Program-made: the position numbers and the translations under genes
Notes under the pieces: model-generated
Database searches by the model: none
What the model was told of the DNA's origin: nothing
The model's input: only the letters and a program-made list of their open reading frames with translations
In this document: positions 29,546 through 38,536 of the stretch, one piece after another
Numbering within the stretch: position 1 is the first letter of the stretch
Layout: every line of letters begins with the position of its first letter
DNA from: Myxococcales bacterium
GTDB lineage: Bacteria > Myxococcota_A > Polyangia > Palsa-1104
Direction of reading: 5' to 3'
Length of the DNA: 64,000 nt
Assembly: GCA_003170275.1 (NCBI GenBank)
Contig: PNAM01000017.1
Span: 124,001 to 188,000 of the forward strand

Positions 29546-31256
29546 CTTTTCCAAGAGCCTCTACTTCGGTCACATCCCCGAGCGCATGGTGATCCCCTAC
29601 CCGCGGCTGCGGCCCGAGGAGCGGGACACCCTGAAGCTGCTTCTCGATTCGTTTCGCAGATACGCGAACGATCACATCGATTCGAAAGCGATCGACGAAG
29701 CCGCCAGCCTTCCGCCGGAGGTCTTGAAGGGGTTGAAGGACCTCGGGCTGTTCGGCCTGGCGATCCCCGAGGCGCACGGCGGAATGGGCCTGTCGGTGAC
29801 CGGCTACGCGCGCGCGATGCAGGAGGTGGCCGGCGTGGACGGCTCGATCGCGGTCACGCTCGGCGGGCACCAGTCGATCGGCTGCAAGGGCCTGATCCTG
29901 TTCGGCACCGAGGAGCAGAAGGCGCGCTACATGCCGCGGCTGGCGACCGGCGAGCTGGTGGCGGCGTTCGCGCTCACCGAGCCCGGCTCGGGATCGGACG
30001 CGGCGTCGATCAAGACCCGCGCGGTGCAACAGCCGGACGGCAGCTTCGTGATCAACGGCTCCAAGATCTGGATCACCAACGGCGGGATCGCCGACTTCTT
30101 CACCGTCTTCGCGCAGACCGAGATCGAGAAGGACGGACAGAAGAAGGATCGCATCACCGCGTTCATGGTCGAGCGCTCGATGGGGGTCAAGAACGGGCCC
30201 GACGAGCCCAAGCTGGGCATCAAGGGCTCGTCGACCACCGCGCTCTACTTCGAGGACGTGCGCGTGCCGCGCGAGAATGTGCTCGGCGACGTGGGCGGCG
30301 GGTTCAAGGTGGCGATGGGCGTGCTCAACAACGGGCGGCTCGGCCTGGCCGCGGGCGCGGTCGGCATGGCCAAGCAGGTGATCCGCCTGGCGGTCGCGCA
30401 CGCCACTTCGCGACGGCAGTTCGGCCGGCCGATCAGCGAGTTCGGGCTGATCAAGGACAAGCTGGCGCGCATGATGATCGAGACCTTCGCCGCCGAGTCG
30501 ATGGTCTACATGACCACCGGCCTGATCGATCACGGCGTCGAGGACTACTCGGTCGAGAGCGCGTGCTGCAAGGTCTACGGCTCGGAGATGCTGTGGCGCG
30601 TGGTCAACGAGTCGCTGCAGATCGCCGCCGGGCTCGGCTACATGAAGGAGTACCCGTACGAGCGGCTGATGCGCGACGCGCGCATCAACCTGATCTTCGA
30701 GGGCACCAACGAGATCTTGCGCTGCTTCATCGCGCTCACCGGCATGCAGGGGCCCGGCGATCGGCTGGCGCAGCTCGCCGATTTCATCAAGTGGCCGCTC
30801 AAGGGGTACGGCCTGGCGATCGACTTCGTCGTCGACAAGTTCAAGACGCAATACTACGGCGGTCCCCGGCTCGATCACGTGCACCCGATCCTCAAGAAGG
30901 AGGCGGTGCTGTTCGAGGACTACGTGCCGGAGCTCGCCAAGGCGGTGGAGAAGACCCTGCGCAAGCACGGCAAGGAGATCTCCGAGATGCAGTACGTGCA
31001 GAAGCGGGTCGCCGACGTGACGATCGACCTGTACATGATGATCGCGTGCATCGCGCGCACCACCGCGAGCATGATCGAGAAGGGCCCCGAGGCCGAGCGC
31101 GAGGCCAGGCTGTGTCGCGCGGTGTGCGGGCGGGCCGCGGGCAGGATCAAGCGCAACATCCGCATGTTCGACGACAATGACGACGAGCTGCTCAAGGCCA
31201 TCGCCAAGGATGCGACGGATGCCACCCAATATCCGTTCGATGTCGTCTTGGGGTAA
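29520..31256 (+). CDS. Acyl-CoA dehydrogenase
   Basis: FALTEPGSGSDAASIKTRA, SKIWITNGG, IFEGTNEILRCFIAL; long C-terminal extension. Confidence 0.93.
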   Translation: MADENVPSSFSKSLYFGHIPERMVIPYPRLRPEERDTLKLLLDSFRRYANDHIDSKAIDEAASLPPEVLKGLKDLGLFGLAIPEAHGGMGLSVTGYARAMQEVAGVDGSIAVTLGGHQSIGCKGLILFGTEEQKARYMPRLATGELVAAFALTEPGSGSDAASIKTRAVQQPDGSFVINGSKIWITNGGIADFFTVFAQTEIEKDGQKKDRITAFMVERSMGVKNGPDEPKLGIKGSSTTALYFEDVRVPRENVLGDVGGGFKVAMGVLNNGRLGLAAGAVGMAKQVIRLAVAHATSRRQFGRPISEFGLIKDKLARMMIETFAAESMVYMTTGLIDHGVEDYSVESACCKVYGSEMLWRVVNESLQIAAGLGYMKEYPYERLMRDARINLIFEGTNEILRCFIALTGMQGPGDRLAQLADFIKWPLKGYGLAIDFVVDKFKTQYYGGPRLDHVHPILKKEAVLFEDYVPELAKAVEKTLRKHGKEISEMQYVQKRVADVTIDLYMMIACIARTTASMIEKGPEAEREARLCRAVCGRAAGRIKRNIRMFDDNDDELLKAIAKDATDATQYPFDVVLG

Positions 31257-31278
31257 TCGTGCTAAGAACACTGACTTC

Positions 31279-32715
31279 ATGAATCAACCCGAGGCCAGGT
31301 TTTCACGCGCATTTTTCTTCCTGCTGGACGGCGCGCGCATCGACCTGTTTCGCGAGTTTCTCGAGCGCGGAGATCTGCCGAACATCGCGCGCTACCTGGT
31401 CGAGCCGGGACGCTTCACCGCCGCCACCACGGTGTTCCCATCGGTGACGGGCGTGGCGTACATCCCGTACCTCACCGGCATGTTCCCGGGGCGCGCCAAC
31501 ATCCCGGGCTATCGCTGGTTCGATCGCGATCGCTACCAGCGACGGCCGCTGTCGATGATGCGCTTCCGCAACTATCACGGGCTCGGCAGCTACCTGATGG
31601 ATCGCGACCTCTCCAAGGACGCGCGCACGCTGTTCGAGATCGTCAAGCCGTCGTCGAACATCTTCTCGGGCATCTCACGCGGCACCGGCATGCGCCGCAA
31701 CGCGGCCTACTTCCGTCGCATCCCGGCGGCGCTCAAGTTCTTTCGCACCGGCTCGTGGGATCACATCGACAAGGCCGGCGAGCAGTTCCTCATGCGCGCC
31801 GCGCGCCGCCAGAACGAGCGCTTCACGTTCCACACCACCTACTCGATCGACGAGTATTCGCACCACCACGGGCCGTTCTCGGAGCGCGCGCGCGCGTGCT
31901 ACCTCGACTTCGACCGCGTGATCGGGCAGCTGGCGAACGTGCTGCGCGCCACCGGACAGCTCGAGTCGTCGCTGCTGATGATGGGCGCCGACCACGGGCA
32001 CACCGAGGTCAAGGAGCACTTCGATCTCGAGCGGTTCATCGAGAAGCGCGGGCTCAAGACGCTGTACTTCCCCAAGCAGGTCAAGCGCTGGATCGGCGCC
32101 GACGCGGCGGTCATGGTCGCCGGCAACGGCATGGGCCACGTGTACTTAAAGGGGCCCGGCAAGTGGAGCGCGCGGCCGCCGGCCGAGGAGCATCTCGAGC
32201 GGCACCCTGCGCTGATCGAGGACCTCCTCTCCAACGAGGCCATCGGGCACATCATCTACCGCCCGCATGCGTCGGGCGAGGTGCGCGTGCGCTCGCGCCA
32301 GGGCGAGGCCTCGATCACCCTGTCGGCCGAGCGCGTCACCTACCGCGTGCACGGCAGCGATCCGTTTGGTTACGGCGTGCTGCCCGCCGAGATGACCCGC
32401 GCCGAGGCGCTCGAGCGCACCATGGGCTCGGACTTCCCCGACGCGCCGGTGCAGGTCGCGCAGGTGTTCGACTCGCCGCGCGCCGGCGACTTCCTGATCT
32501 CCGCCAGCCGCGGCTACGACCTGCGCCCGCGCGAGGGAAAGATCAACCACAAGTCCTGCCACGGCTCACTGCACCGCGAGCACATGACCGTGCCGTTCGC
32601 CGTGAACCACCCGATCGCCGACCGCACGCCCCGCTCGGTCGACGCGTTTCCCACCATCCTCACGTTGCTCGGCCGCACGGTCCCCTCGGGGCTCGACGGC
32701 GTCACGCTCGCGTAG
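31279..32715 (+). CDS. Alkaline phosphatase/nucleotide pyrophosphatase family protein
   Basis: FFLLDGARIDLFREF..TTVFPSVTGVAYIPYLTGMFPG; MMGADHGHTEV metal ligands. Confidence 0.85.
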   Translation: MNQPEARFSRAFFFLLDGARIDLFREFLERGDLPNIARYLVEPGRFTAATTVFPSVTGVAYIPYLTGMFPGRANIPGYRWFDRDRYQRRPLSMMRFRNYHGLGSYLMDRDLSKDARTLFEIVKPSSNIFSGISRGTGMRRNAAYFRRIPAALKFFRTGSWDHIDKAGEQFLMRAARRQNERFTFHTTYSIDEYSHHHGPFSERARACYLDFDRVIGQLANVLRATGQLESSLLMMGADHGHTEVKEHFDLERFIEKRGLKTLYFPKQVKRWIGADAAVMVAGNGMGHVYLKGPGKWSARPPAEEHLERHPALIEDLLSNEAIGHIIYRPHASGEVRVRSRQGEASITLSAERVTYRVHGSDPFGYGVLPAEMTRAEALERTMGSDFPDAPVQVAQVFDSPRAGDFLISASRGYDLRPREGKINHKSCHGSLHREHMTVPFAVNHPIADRTPRSVDAFPTILTLLGRTVPSGLDGVTLA

Positions 32716-32718
32716 CCG

Positions 32719-33372
32719 CTACTTCGCGGATTTGGCGGGCGCGGGCTTGGCGGCGGGCGCGGCTGCGGTCATCTTGGTCGTGGCGCCGGTGCCGGTCGCG
32801 GTCAGCACGGTGGTGAACTTCCCTTCCGGATCGGACTGCTTGACCAGACCGACGGGGAACGCCTTGTCGCTCATCCACAGATCGAAGGTGCCCTGCGGCA
32901 GCGTCGCGCGGTACTGCTTGCAGTCGAAGGTGCCGACGGCGGTCTTGACCGAGCTCGAGCCGACGACCTGCCCGACGTCGCCCTTCTTGAGGTTGGGCGT
33001 GTTGGGCGGGATTGGCATCTCCTGGGCGTCGGCACCGCCCGCGAGCATGCGCGCGTGGGCCAGCTTCCACTCGCCCGGCGTTGCGGCCGCGGCCGGCTCG
33101 TACTCCATGCGGATGACCACCGCGCCGAGCGGCGGCGTGTTGGTGTCGATCTCGATGGCGATCTTCTTGGCGCTCTTCTCGATCAGCGCGTAGCGCACCT
33201 TGACCACCTTGGGGTTGCCCTTGACCGAAGTCTCGTACTCCGCCCAGGCGCCCGACGGCGCGTGGGTCACGGCCTCGTACGACATCTGCGGCGCGCCGCC
33301 GGCCTGCGCGAACGCGAGCGGGGCTGCGAGGAGAATCGCGAGCGAGGTGAGCGAGGAAACGAAGCGCGTCAT
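32719..33372 (-). CDS. Secreted hypothetical protein
   Basis: MTRFVSSLTSLAILLAAPLAFAQA signal peptide; 217 aa. Confidence 0.75.
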   Translation of the reverse strand: MTRFVSSLTSLAILLAAPLAFAQAGGAPQMSYEAVTHAPSGAWAEYETSVKGNPKVVKVRYALIEKSAKKIAIEIDTNTPPLGAVVIRMEYEPAAAATPGEWKLAHARMLAGGADAQEMPIPPNTPNLKKGDVGQVVGSSSVKTAVGTFDCKQYRATLPQGTFDLWMSDKAFPVGLVKQSDPEGKFTTVLTATGTGATTKMTAAAPAAKPAPAKSAK

Positions 33373-33421
33373 GCGAGGGCTCCTTTGGAGAATGGACGCC
33401 CTTATAGCATGTGGGATCCGG

Positions 33422-34036
33422 CTACTTGAGCGATTCTTCCTTCTTCTGGCGCGCGGCCTTGAGCTCGTCGGCGAGCGCGCTGTTGCCGGCCTGCGTGGCG
33501 GCGGCGAGGGCTTTGTCGAGGAGCGCGATGTCTTCTTGCGTTCGCGCACGCAACGCGTCGTGCGCGTTCTTGAAGTGCTCGAAGAAATCGACCAGCTCGT
33601 CGCCCTTGCGCAGGTCGTAGACCACGCCCAGCTTGCCGTCGCGGATCTTGTCGAGGTGCATGGAGACCTTGAACAGCGGGCCGGCCACCTTGTGGCTGAG
33701 CACGATGCCGTAGGCGCCGAGCACCACGCACAAGAGCAGGCCGAACGCGATCAGGACCAACATCATGATCGTGTCGTTGTGGGCGAACTGCGCCACCAGC
33801 TCCTGCGCCAGCACGTCCTCGGGATCCATCGCGCGCACCTGCACCACGCGTGAGGCTTCGTGCGCCTTGGACATCACCACGTAGCCCAGCCCGCCCGTCA
33901 GCACCAGCGAGATGCCGACGATGGTGAGCGTGTATTTGAGCTGGTAGCGGAGGTTCAAGAAGTAGTTCTTGAGCTTCCGCTGACTCTTGGACGACGCTTT
34001 TGCCGGCGGCGCCGTCGCTTGGGCTGACTCTGCCAT
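33422..34036 (-). CDS. Two-TM HAMP-like membrane protein without output domain
   Basis: TM ~ YTLTIVGISLVLTGGLGYVV and IMMLVLIAFGLLLCVVLGAY, then HKVAGPLFKVSMHLDKIRDGKLG HAMP-like. Confidence 0.75.
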   Translation of the reverse strand: MAESAQATAPPAKASSKSQRKLKNYFLNLRYQLKYTLTIVGISLVLTGGLGYVVMSKAHEASRVVQVRAMDPEDVLAQELVAQFAHNDTIMMLVLIAFGLLLCVVLGAYGIVLSHKVAGPLFKVSMHLDKIRDGKLGVVYDLRKGDELVDFFEHFKNAHDALRARTQEDIALLDKALAAATQAGNSALADELKAARQKKEESLK

Positions 34037-34060
34037 GTGCCTACTCCTTATGGACTCGAC

Positions 34061-34870
34061 TTATGGACTCAACGTCTTCAAGAATTTCCCAACGTCCTCA
34101 CGCACCGCTTCGACCGCAGCCACCAGACAATCCTTCTTGGCGCTCAGCTCTTCGGCCGGCCCGGAGCCGGTCTGCAGCGAGGCGCCCTCGGTGGCCATCA
34201 TCTTGATGGACTTGCCCGGATAGGTCGCCACCCACGCCTTCAGATCGCAGTCGACCTGCTGCTGCCCGCCCGCGTGCGTCGACGAGAGGCGCTCGATGGT
34301 GCCGTCGACCACGTAGCCCTGCAGCCGCTTGGACGAGAGCGCCTGCGCGCTCGGCTCGGCGCCACCGCCCACCGACAGGGTCACCTCGGGCAGCTTTTGC
34401 AGCTCCTTGGCGAGCGCCGAACGGACCACCTCGGCGTACTGCGGCCCGCCGTGTTGCGACCCGCTGAAGCCGATCGAGAGGTAGAAGCGGGCCCCCGCGC
34501 GCGGCGTCACCGCGAGCTGCGGGCTGGCGTTCGAGACCAGCTCGAGGGCCTTCTTCGCCTGGGTTCGTACGAACTCGGAGGAGTCGTTGGTGGCCTCGAG
34601 CAGCCCGTTGGCGGCGGAGCGGTCGCCGATGCGCCCGAGCGAGGTGGCCGCGACGCCGCGGACCGATTCGTTCTCGTCCTTCAGCGCCTGGATGAGCGCG
34701 GGTACAGCTCGCTTGTCATTGAGCTTTCCGAGGACCAGGGCCGACTGGACCCGGACCTTGTACGACGGGTCCTGCATGAGGGAACGCGTCAAATCATCGA
34801 CCTTGTCGCCACGAGCCGGCGCGCACAGGACGAAGGCGAGCGAGACCACCAGGAGGGCGCGCCGGATCAT
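34061..34870 (-). CDS. HEAT-repeat domain secreted protein
   Basis: Signal peptide; KVRVQSALVLGKLNDKRAVPALIQALKDENESVRGVAATSLGRIGD. Confidence 0.82.
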   Translation of the reverse strand: MIRRALLVVSLAFVLCAPARGDKVDDLTRSLMQDPSYKVRVQSALVLGKLNDKRAVPALIQALKDENESVRGVAATSLGRIGDRSAANGLLEATNDSSEFVRTQAKKALELVSNASPQLAVTPRAGARFYLSIGFSGSQHGGPQYAEVVRSALAKELQKLPEVTLSVGGGAEPSAQALSSKRLQGYVVDGTIERLSSTHAGGQQQVDCDLKAWVATYPGKSIKMMATEGASLQTGSGPAEELSAKKDCLVAAVEAVREDVGKFLKTLSP

Positions 34871-34885
34871 GAGAATCCAGCGCTG

Positions 34886-34915
34886 ATTGTAGCGATATTA
34901 GATAACTTCCGTCAA
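34886..34915 (-). promoter_or_regulatory. Candidate promoter TTGACG-N18-TACAAT for HEAT-repeat gene
   Basis: Minus strand -35 at 34915-34910, -10 at 34891-34886. Confidence 0.5.
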
Positions 34916-35481
34916 CCTTTAGGTTTCCCCAGACCCGCGGCGACCCACGCCGGGTCCTCGGCATAGACCCGGGCGAGCTCCACGTAATGGGCGGCCGAGC
35001 CGGACAGCCACTCCAGCTCCTCTTCGGTCAGGGGGCGCTTGGGGCGCGCAGGCGAGCCCACCGCCAGGGTGCCGGCCGGGATCTTGGTACCCGGGGTAAC
35101 CAGCGCGCCCGCGCCGATGATGCAGCGGTCGCCGATGGTGGCCTGGTCGAGGATGATCGCGCCCATGCCGATGATGCACAGGTCGCCGACCGTACAGCCG
35201 TGCAGCACGACCGAGTGGCCGATGGTGACGCGCGCGCCCACTTGCGTCGCGTACTGATCGTGGGTCACGTGGATCACGCTGTTGTCCTGGATCGACGTCT
35301 CCTCGCCGATGCGGATGTGGAACACGTCGCCGCGCAGCACCGCGCCGAACCAGATGCTCGCGCGCGCGCCGACGCCGACGTCGCCGATGATGGTCGCGGT
35401 GTCGGCGACGAACGCGGTCGGGTCGACCTGCGGGACGAAGCCGCGCAGGCCGCGGATGAGCCCGCGATGGAGCTCACTCAC
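34912..35481 (-). CDS. Gamma carbonic anhydrase family protein
   Basis: Left-handed beta-helix hexapeptides; VIHVTHDQ, IGHSVVLHGCTVGD zinc-ligand histidines. Confidence 0.9.
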   Translation of the reverse strand: MSELHRGLIRGLRGFVPQVDPTAFVADTATIIGDVGVGARASIWFGAVLRGDVFHIRIGEETSIQDNSVIHVTHDQYATQVGARVTIGHSVVLHGCTVGDLCIIGMGAIILDQATIGDRCIIGAGALVTPGTKIPAGTLAVGSPARPKRPLTEEELEWLSGSAAHYVELARVYAEDPAWVAAGLGKPKG

Positions 35482-35851
35482 GACGAAACATCCCGCGTTG
35501 GCTGAACAGCACGACGAAGCTCATGGCGCCCAGCGTAGCGCCAATCAGGTCGGCGGTCATGTCCCCGAGATCGTTTCCCTGCCGCCCGGCGACGAAGGTC
35601 TGGTGAAACTCGTCGCTGACGCCGAAGGCCAGGCCGAGCGCAGCGCACAACAGGACGCGCGGCAGCGGGCGGCGTAGCGGCAGCGCGCGCGCGAGCAGAA
35701 AGCCGAGGCCGCCGTACTCGAGCGTGTGCAGCACCTTGTCGTAGCGCATGAACCACCAGCCGGGCAGCCCGCTCGCGGGCTTGGACGAGAGATAGAAGAT
35801 GAGCGCCGCGTAGAGCGCCACCGGCAGCCAACGGAAGACATTGCGCATCAC
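35474..35851 (-). CDS. VanZ family protein
   Basis: IFYLSSKPASGLPGWWFMRYDKVLHTLEYGGLGFLLARAL..GVSDEFHQTFVAGR. Confidence 0.88.
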   Translation of the reverse strand: MMRNVFRWLPVALYAALIFYLSSKPASGLPGWWFMRYDKVLHTLEYGGLGFLLARALPLRRPLPRVLLCAALGLAFGVSDEFHQTFVAGRQGNDLGDMTADLIGATLGAMSFVVLFSQRGMFRRE

Positions 35852-35870
35852 CGGCGGCGCAAGGAAGCAT

Positions 35871-36428
35871 TCACATCTTCCACTTGCCGAACTCGTCGTC
35901 GGTGAGCGTCTCGAGCAGATCTTGCAGGTGCGCGCCGTCGCCCAGCACCTCGGGCTCGTCGCCGTCGTGATGCGGCCGGGCTGCCGACTCGCGCGCCGCG
36001 AGATCGATGTGGCGCGTGCGATCGATCACCTTGCGCGCGACGCAGATGCGCGCGCGGGTGCGCATGGCGAGCGCGATCGCGTCGGACGGTCGCGAGTCGA
36101 CCGCGACGGTCTTCTTCGGGCCCGGCTTCTTGGCCTTCGACTTGTGGCGCGAGCACAGGTGAATGGTCGCGTAGAACGTGCTCTCGCGCACGTCGGTGAT
36201 CTCGATGCGCTCGACCTTCATGCCGCAGTGGCCGACCAGGTTCTTCATGAGGTCGTGGGTCATCGGCCGGTCGAGCGCGATCTGCTCGAGCTCCGACGCG
36301 ATCGCGCCCGCCTCGATCAGGCCGATCCAGATCGGCAAGGTCTCGGCGCCGGTCTCGTCCTTGAGGATCAGGATCGGCATGTTGGTGAACGGATCGACGG
36401 TGAGCTGCGAGACCTTCATCTCCACCAT
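35871..36428 (-). CDS. Bifunctional nuclease family protein (DUF151)
   Basis: LPIWIGLIEAGAIASELE, MTHDLMKNLV, VDSRPSDAIALAMRTRARI. Confidence 0.9.
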   Translation of the reverse strand: MVEMKVSQLTVDPFTNMPILILKDETGAETLPIWIGLIEAGAIASELEQIALDRPMTHDLMKNLVGHCGMKVERIEITDVRESTFYATIHLCSRHKSKAKKPGPKKTVAVDSRPSDAIALAMRTRARICVARKVIDRTRHIDLAARESAARPHHDGDEPEVLGDGAHLQDLLETLTDDEFGKWKM

Positions 36429-36442
36429 GTCCGGTCGTCGTC

Positions 36443-37819
36443 TCAAGCGGACACGACCGGGAGGCGCGTGCGCGCCGCGCCGGCATACGCGCCGGTGAGC
36501 GTGTAGGTGCCGGCGGCGGTGATGCGCACCGGCGCGAGCTGCCCGACGAGATCGAGGCCGGGGGGGCGATCGAAGTTCACCATCTCGTTGCCCGGCAGCC
36601 GCCCACAGAGCTGATGCGACGCGTGTCGAGATTCGCCTTCCACCAACACCTCCCCCACCCTTCCCACAAAGCGTTCGAGTCGCCGTTGCGTGATCTGGCG
36701 CTGCACCGTCTGCACCTGCAGGAGCCGCGCGTCCTTGACGTCGGCCGGCACGTCGTCGCGTTGCAAGAGCTTGAGCGCAGGCGTGTCCGGACGCTCGGAA
36801 TATGTGAACGAATAGATATTGTCGTACTCCACCCGCTCGAGCAGCGAGAGGGTCTCGGCGAACTCCGCGTCGGTCTCGCCGGGGTAACCGACGATGATGT
36901 CGGTGGACAGCGACAGGTCCGGGCACTGCGCGCGCGCGTAGTCGAGCTTCTCCAGATATTCCTCGCGGGTGTAGCCGCGCACCATGCGCTTGAGCGTGCG
37001 CGACGAGCCCGCCTGCACCGGCAGGTGGAGGAACGGCATCACCGACGGGAGCTGGCGGAACGCCTCGGCGACCTTGTGGGTGAAGTCCTTGGGGTGCGAC
37101 GTGATGTAGCGCAGGCGCAGAAGGCCCGGCACCGCACCGACGAGGCGCAGCAACTCGGCGAAGTCGTCACCGTCGGGCGTGCCGATCGCGTGATAGCTGT
37201 TCACGTTTTGGCCGACCAGCGTGACCTCGCGCGCGCCGAGCGCGACGAAGCGCGCCACCTCGGCGACCACCTCGCCGGCGGGACGCGACACCTCACGGCC
37301 GCGCGTCTGCGGCACCACGCAGTACGCGCAGTGGTTGTCGCAGCCCTTCTGGATGGTCACCAGCGCGGTCACCTTGACGTCTCCCGGCTGCGGGTCGGCG
37401 TCGAGGAACTGATAGTCTTCGACGTCGATCACGCCGGTGGCGGCGAAGCGACGACCGTCGCGCATCTTGGCCAACAGCGCGGGCAGCGCGGGAATCTGAT
37501 CGGGTCCGAACGTGAAGTCGGCGGTCGGCACGCGGCGCAGCAGCCGGTCGCCCTCTTGCTGGGCGACGCAGCCGCCGATCGCCAGCGTCACCCCCGGGCG
37601 GCGCGCCTTGAGCTCGCGCAGGCGTCCGGCGGCGCTCTGCACCTTGTGCTCGGACTTCTCGCGGATCGCGCACGAGTTGAGCACGATCAGATCGGCGTCC
37701 TCGACAGAGGTGGCGGCCTCGAAGCCGTCCTTGCGCAACACCTCGATCATGCGATCGACGTCGTAGTCGTTCATCTGACACCCGAAATTCTGGATGTAGA
37801 CGCGTTTCGTCGGCTCCAT
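36443..37819 (-). CDS. miaB: tRNA-2-methylthio-N6-dimethylallyladenosine synthase
   Basis: QNFGCQMNDYD, CDNHCAYCVVPQTRG radical SAM, C-terminal TRAM domain. Confidence 0.95.
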   Translation of the reverse strand: MEPTKRVYIQNFGCQMNDYDVDRMIEVLRKDGFEAATSVEDADLIVLNSCAIREKSEHKVQSAAGRLRELKARRPGVTLAIGGCVAQQEGDRLLRRVPTADFTFGPDQIPALPALLAKMRDGRRFAATGVIDVEDYQFLDADPQPGDVKVTALVTIQKGCDNHCAYCVVPQTRGREVSRPAGEVVAEVARFVALGAREVTLVGQNVNSYHAIGTPDGDDFAELLRLVGAVPGLLRLRYITSHPKDFTHKVAEAFRQLPSVMPFLHLPVQAGSSRTLKRMVRGYTREEYLEKLDYARAQCPDLSLSTDIIVGYPGETDAEFAETLSLLERVEYDNIYSFTYSERPDTPALKLLQRDDVPADVKDARLLQVQTVQRQITQRRLERFVGRVGEVLVEGESRHASHQLCGRLPGNEMVNFDRPPGLDLVGQLAPVRITAAGTYTLTGAYAGAARTRLPVVSA

Positions 37820-37830
37820 GACCTCGTCAG

Positions 37831-37859
37831 AGGGTAGCTGGCGCCTGCCAGGGGGTCAA
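37831..37859 (-). promoter_or_regulatory. Candidate promoter TTGACC-N17-TACCCT for miaB
   Basis: Minus strand -35 at 37859-37854, -10 at 37836-37831. Confidence 0.5.
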
Positions 37860-37929
37860 GCGAGCCCCCCGTCGAAGATTGGCACTGCAAATGCTCGTTC
37901 TCGTCGAAAAGACAACGGAGGCAGATGAG

Positions 37930-38514
37930 ATGGCAACCACAAGCAGGATCGGCGGGACGAACGTCACGACCGCGGCGGCCGCGCGCTGGTCGGCGTCGAT
38001 GCTCGCCTCGTTCGCCGCCAGTCAGATCGGCGGGGCGATCATGGCGGTCGTGCTCGGCGCGATCTACGTGACCGCGTTTCATACACAGCTCTTGCAGCCG
38101 CTCAACATCATCGCCAGCTACCGCTACGGCGAGCCGGCGATCTACAGCTTGCACGCGATGGGCTATGCGTGGGCGTTCGCGTTTCACTTGGCCGTATGCG
38201 CTGCGTGGGGCATCGTGTACGGGCTGCTCGCCACTTCGCTGCGCGTCGACGCGAGCAAGTGGGCGCCGGTGGCGCTCGGCGTGGCGATCGGGCTCGCCAG
38301 CCAGATCGTCGACATCAACCTGGTGACGCCGGTGCTGATGGTCAACCTGCACGGGCACAACCTGTGGGCGGAGAACGTGCCCACCTGGGTGAGCTGGGTC
38401 GGCCATCTCGCGTTCGGCCTCGGCTTCGCCACCTTCCCGGTGATGTTCCGCTCCTTGTGGCTGCGCTGGTCCGGCCGCGGGGACCTCCTGCGCGACGATC
38501 CGCGCATCCGCTAA
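37930..38514 (+). CDS. Hypothetical multi-TM membrane protein
   Basis: MATTSRIGGTNV..; several hydrophobic segments; SD GGAGG upstream. Confidence 0.7.
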   Translation: MATTSRIGGTNVTTAAAARWSASMLASFAASQIGGAIMAVVLGAIYVTAFHTQLLQPLNIIASYRYGEPAIYSLHAMGYAWAFAFHLAVCAAWGIVYGLLATSLRVDASKWAPVALGVAIGLASQIVDINLVTPVLMVNLHGHNLWAENVPTWVSWVGHLAFGLGFATFPVMFRSLWLRWSGRGDLLRDDPRIR

Positions 38515-38536
38515 TCGGTTGAGATAACGTGGAGGG

